A stretch of DNA of 64,000 bases from CANDYO01 sp049653745 (GTDB lineage Bacteria > Pseudomonadota > Alphaproteobacteria > Rickettsiales > CANDYO01), in the NCBI GenBank assembly GCA_049653745.1, contig JBASGW010000059.1:1-64000 (forward strand), read 5' to 3'. The position numbers and the translations under genes are program-made. The notes below the pieces were generated by a model that worked only from the letters and a program-made list of their open reading frames with translations, did no database searches and had not been told where the DNA came from. Positions 63,668-64,000 of this stretch are shown piece by piece. Numbering within the stretch: the stretch's first letter is position 1; each line of letters begins with the position of its first letter.

Positions 63668-64000
63668 ATGCTAACAAGAATTATAAAAATTATTGCTACA
63701 TCTATTGTTATTTTCTTAATTTACATTGCTCTTGCCTTTGCTAGTAAAGAAATAATTTTTACTAAAAGTACAGAAAATAATAAAGAATTTAGTTCAATTG
63801 ATGAATATAAAAATATAAAAATTAAAGATCATTATAAGATAGTTTTTATTATTACTGAGCATGGGGCAATAGCAGATAGAGAAGCTGGTTATAGAATTTT
63901 AGCAGCATGCAATAAGCTTGGTTGGGAAACTCATGTTTTTGAAAATGTAGATAAGCATCAAGAAGAAATAATCAAAATTAATCCAGATTTTATTTTCACT
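63668..64000 (+). CDS. membrane-anchored glycosyltransferase-like protein, partial
   Basis: Open frame from ATG 63668 to the end of the window, 111 codons, no stop. The protein has an N-terminal anchor (about residues 5-24), then YKIVFIITEHGAIADREAGY and RILAACNKLGWETHVFEN, which look like the first strand-helix units of a GT-B glycosyltransferase. The remainder lies outside the window. Divergent from the gene at 62621-63541. Confidence 0.6.
   Translation, partial: MLTRIIKIIATSIVIFLIYIALAFASKEIIFTKSTENNKEFSSIDEYKNIKIKDHYKIVFIITEHGAIADREAGYRILAACNKLGWETHVFENVDKHQEEIIKINPDFIFT

Noticed and set aside
1..64000. CRISPR arrays, tRNA or rRNA genes, insertion sequences, prophage
   Set aside because: No regularly spaced repeats, cloverleaf, rRNA segments, transposase or integrase frames were found.

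Overview
The window is about 30% GC, gene-dense and entirely chromosomal in character. It comes from an alphaproteobacterium of the order Rickettsiales or a close relative. Pointers to this are the GatCAB amidotransferase operon, NuoGHI, COQ9 near rpsU, HdaA, a KdsD/Lpt block, a small Rickettsiales-type lipoprotein, and many ankyrin or effector-like genes. It is not a typical Rickettsia, because it has a complete FMN-riboswitch-controlled riboflavin operon. I cannot name the genus from this window alone. No rRNA, tRNA, CRISPR, transposase or phage gene was seen.

Layout. 1-2187: end of asd, then ksgA and cmk in overlapping frames. 2234-2389: a small lipoprotein on the minus strand. 2567-6311: nuoG-nuoH-nuoI plus a small membrane protein. 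6559-8169: a serralysin-like protein with a ruined zinc site. 8548-11479: DUF2066 protein, PerM-like permease and hdaA. 11481-21223 (minus): an accessory block with a YopJ-like acetyltransferase carrying ankyrin repeats, a very large GltD-like/PyrK-like flavoprotein, two paralogous CqsS/LqsS-like membrane histidine kinases, a heme-oxygenase-fold oxidase of the CADD type and an EgtD-like methyltransferase. 21425-26052 (minus): an LptC-LptA fusion, kdsD, an RNase D-like exonuclease, a parvulin and pheS. 26185-27709: a hypothetical and a TcdA/B-type glycosyltransferase. 27838-34315 (minus): gatB-gatA-gatC and ileS.

34490-41730: accessory proteins, coq9, a kinase-like ankyrin protein, rpsU with a CTG start, and mfd. 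41787-45556: a low-complexity protein, pdxY, an orphan CysA-like ATPase, a 46-residue secreted Ala/Pro-rich peptide and a GyrI-like protein. 45651-51961 (minus): a cell-wall group (M15 peptidase, RDD protein, lytic transglycosylase), a CorC-like protein, mlaF-mlaE and an MFS transporter. 52117-57116: a gene broken at a run of eight C's, phoU, rplY, rnhB, an EgtC-like amidotransferase with a RimK-like ligase, and a coiled-coil protein. 57184-60703: promoter, FMN riboswitch and ribD-ribE-ribB-ribA-ribH. 60885-64000: an ABC-2 exporter and two membrane-anchored glycosyltransferase-like proteins, the last one cut by the window end.

The most interesting region is 16670-21223. Two kinases have N-terminal six-helix sensors resembling the alpha-hydroxyketone receptors CqsS/LqsS, are nearly identical in their catalytic cores, and sit next to two small-molecule enzymes (a SAM methyltransferase and a diiron-type oxidase). 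This could be an uncharacterised signalling system in an intracellular bacterium. Other notable items are the YopJ-ankyrin protein, the dead serralysin, the poly-C frameshift and the LptC-LptA fusion.
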